Source: Leptothermofonsia sichuanensis E412
GTDB taxonomy: Bacteria > Cyanobacteriota > Cyanobacteriia > Leptolyngbyales > Leptolyngbyaceae
Length of the DNA stretch: 64,000 nt
Assembly (NCBI RefSeq): GCF_019891175.1
Contig: NZ_CP072600.1
Coordinates: 5,084,001-5,148,000, forward strand
Direction of reading: 5' to 3'
Positions within the stretch are counted from its first letter, which is position 1. Every line of letters begins with the position of its first letter. This document shows, one piece after another, positions 63,816-64,000 of this stretch. Made by a program: the position numbers and the translations under genes. Below the pieces are notes generated by a model that ran no database searches, had not been told where the DNA came from, and was given only the letters and a program-made list of their open reading frames with translations.

Positions 63816-64000
63816 TTAAGTCATCTGGAGGGTTGGAGGGCGTGTCGATGCCCGTTGAGTCAGTTCATCTAACTGATTGAGGAGAAGATCAATTTCTGCC
63901 AGCGTGTTGTAATGGACTAATCCAATCCGCAACAGTCCACCGCTGGCTTCAATGCCCAGGGCTTCGGTTAGACCAGGAGCATAGAAGTTGCCGTTCCAGG
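63816..64000 (-). CDS. Class V aminotransferase / cysteine desulfurase-like, C-terminal 61 residues (5' end outside window)
   Basis: The minus-strand frame is open from the window edge to TAA at 63816-63818. It reads WNGNFYAPGLTEALGIEAS, GLLRIGLVHYNTLAEIDLLL and LDELTQRA. This is the C-terminal signature of cysteine desulfurase-like class V aminotransferases (G-x-LR-x-G-x-x-HYNT). It stands 87 bases upstream of tdh on the same strand, so it is probably in the same operon. The catalytic part lies outside the window. Confidence 0.85.
   Translation of the reverse strand, partial: WNGNFYAPGLTEALGIEASGGLLRIGLVHYNTLAEIDLLLNQLDELTQRASTRPPTLQMT

Noticed and set aside
1-64000. rRNA or tRNA genes
   Set aside because: I scanned for tRNA T-arm (GGTTCRAATCC-like) and rRNA signatures on both strands and saw none outside coding regions. 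A tRNAscan run would confirm.

Overview
The window reads as the chromosome of a cyanobacterium, probably a filamentous or Leptolyngbya/Oscillatoria-like one. Evidence: very frequent HIP1 octamers (GCGATCGC) in both genes and spacers; a fused pantothenate synthetase/cytidylate kinase; a SasA-type kinase with a KaiB-like domain; two OprB-type porins with an SLH module; DUF928, DUF1822, CHASE2 and CHAT proteins; and cyanobacterial simple-sequence tracts between genes. I found no rRNA, tRNA, CRISPR array, prophage or full-length transposase.

Layout. 1-8.2 kb: end of an RND pump, VanZ-like protein, HtpX, a coiled-coil protein, AspRS and a radical SAM protein. 8.3-12.7 kb: secreted TPR-CHAT protein, a probable DUF928 remnant and an alpha/beta hydrolase. 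13-21.6 kb: PanC/Cmk, ComF, a large hybrid kinase, S4 protein, ABC-class ATPase and CysK. 21.8-26.6 kb: Rrf2 regulator, SLH porin and transketolase. 26.6-27.4 kb: a gene-free stretch with a strong small-RNA candidate. 27.4-32.4 kb: a four-gene minus-strand unit (sigma-like factor, DUF1822, CHAT-CHASE2, DUF928). 32.9-45.9 kb: ABC exporter, PEP-CTERM protein, Ca2+/H+ antiporter pair, glycosyltransferase, universal stress protein, SasA, second porin and a three-gene envelope cluster. 46-51.3 kb: polysaccharide genes. 51.5-57.1 kb: a broken gene, a small secreted protein, a JmjC-type oxygenase, a nucleotidyltransferase, a receiver-like protein and class I aldolase. 57.3-64 kb: a tightly coupled minus-strand operon with tryptophanase, Rieske oxygenase, an unrecognised protein, glycine C-acetyltransferase, threonine dehydrogenase and the end of a class V aminotransferase.

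Two gene systems look least explained. One is the sigma/DUF1822/CHAT-CHASE2/DUF928 unit, which is echoed by a second CHAT locus whose DUF928 partner has decayed; both loci carry the same 59-bp hairpin repeat. The other is the amino-acid operon at the right end, whose start and stop codons overlap at several junctions and which ends in a 39-codon membrane peptide.

Spacers are rich in small non-coding mobile elements. I recognise three MITE-like families by their ends: 80-81 bp with GGCATTGCTGAA-type ends, one copy with a perfect 11-bp and one with a 7-bp target duplication; about 90 bp with ATAGC..TTTTCAA ends; and an inverted pair of exactly 124 bp with CTAGTGCA ends that brackets a glycosyltransferase gene. 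There is also a scattered family of CCACAAAG/CCACAGAG palindromes. These calls rest on direct reading only; no database search was possible.
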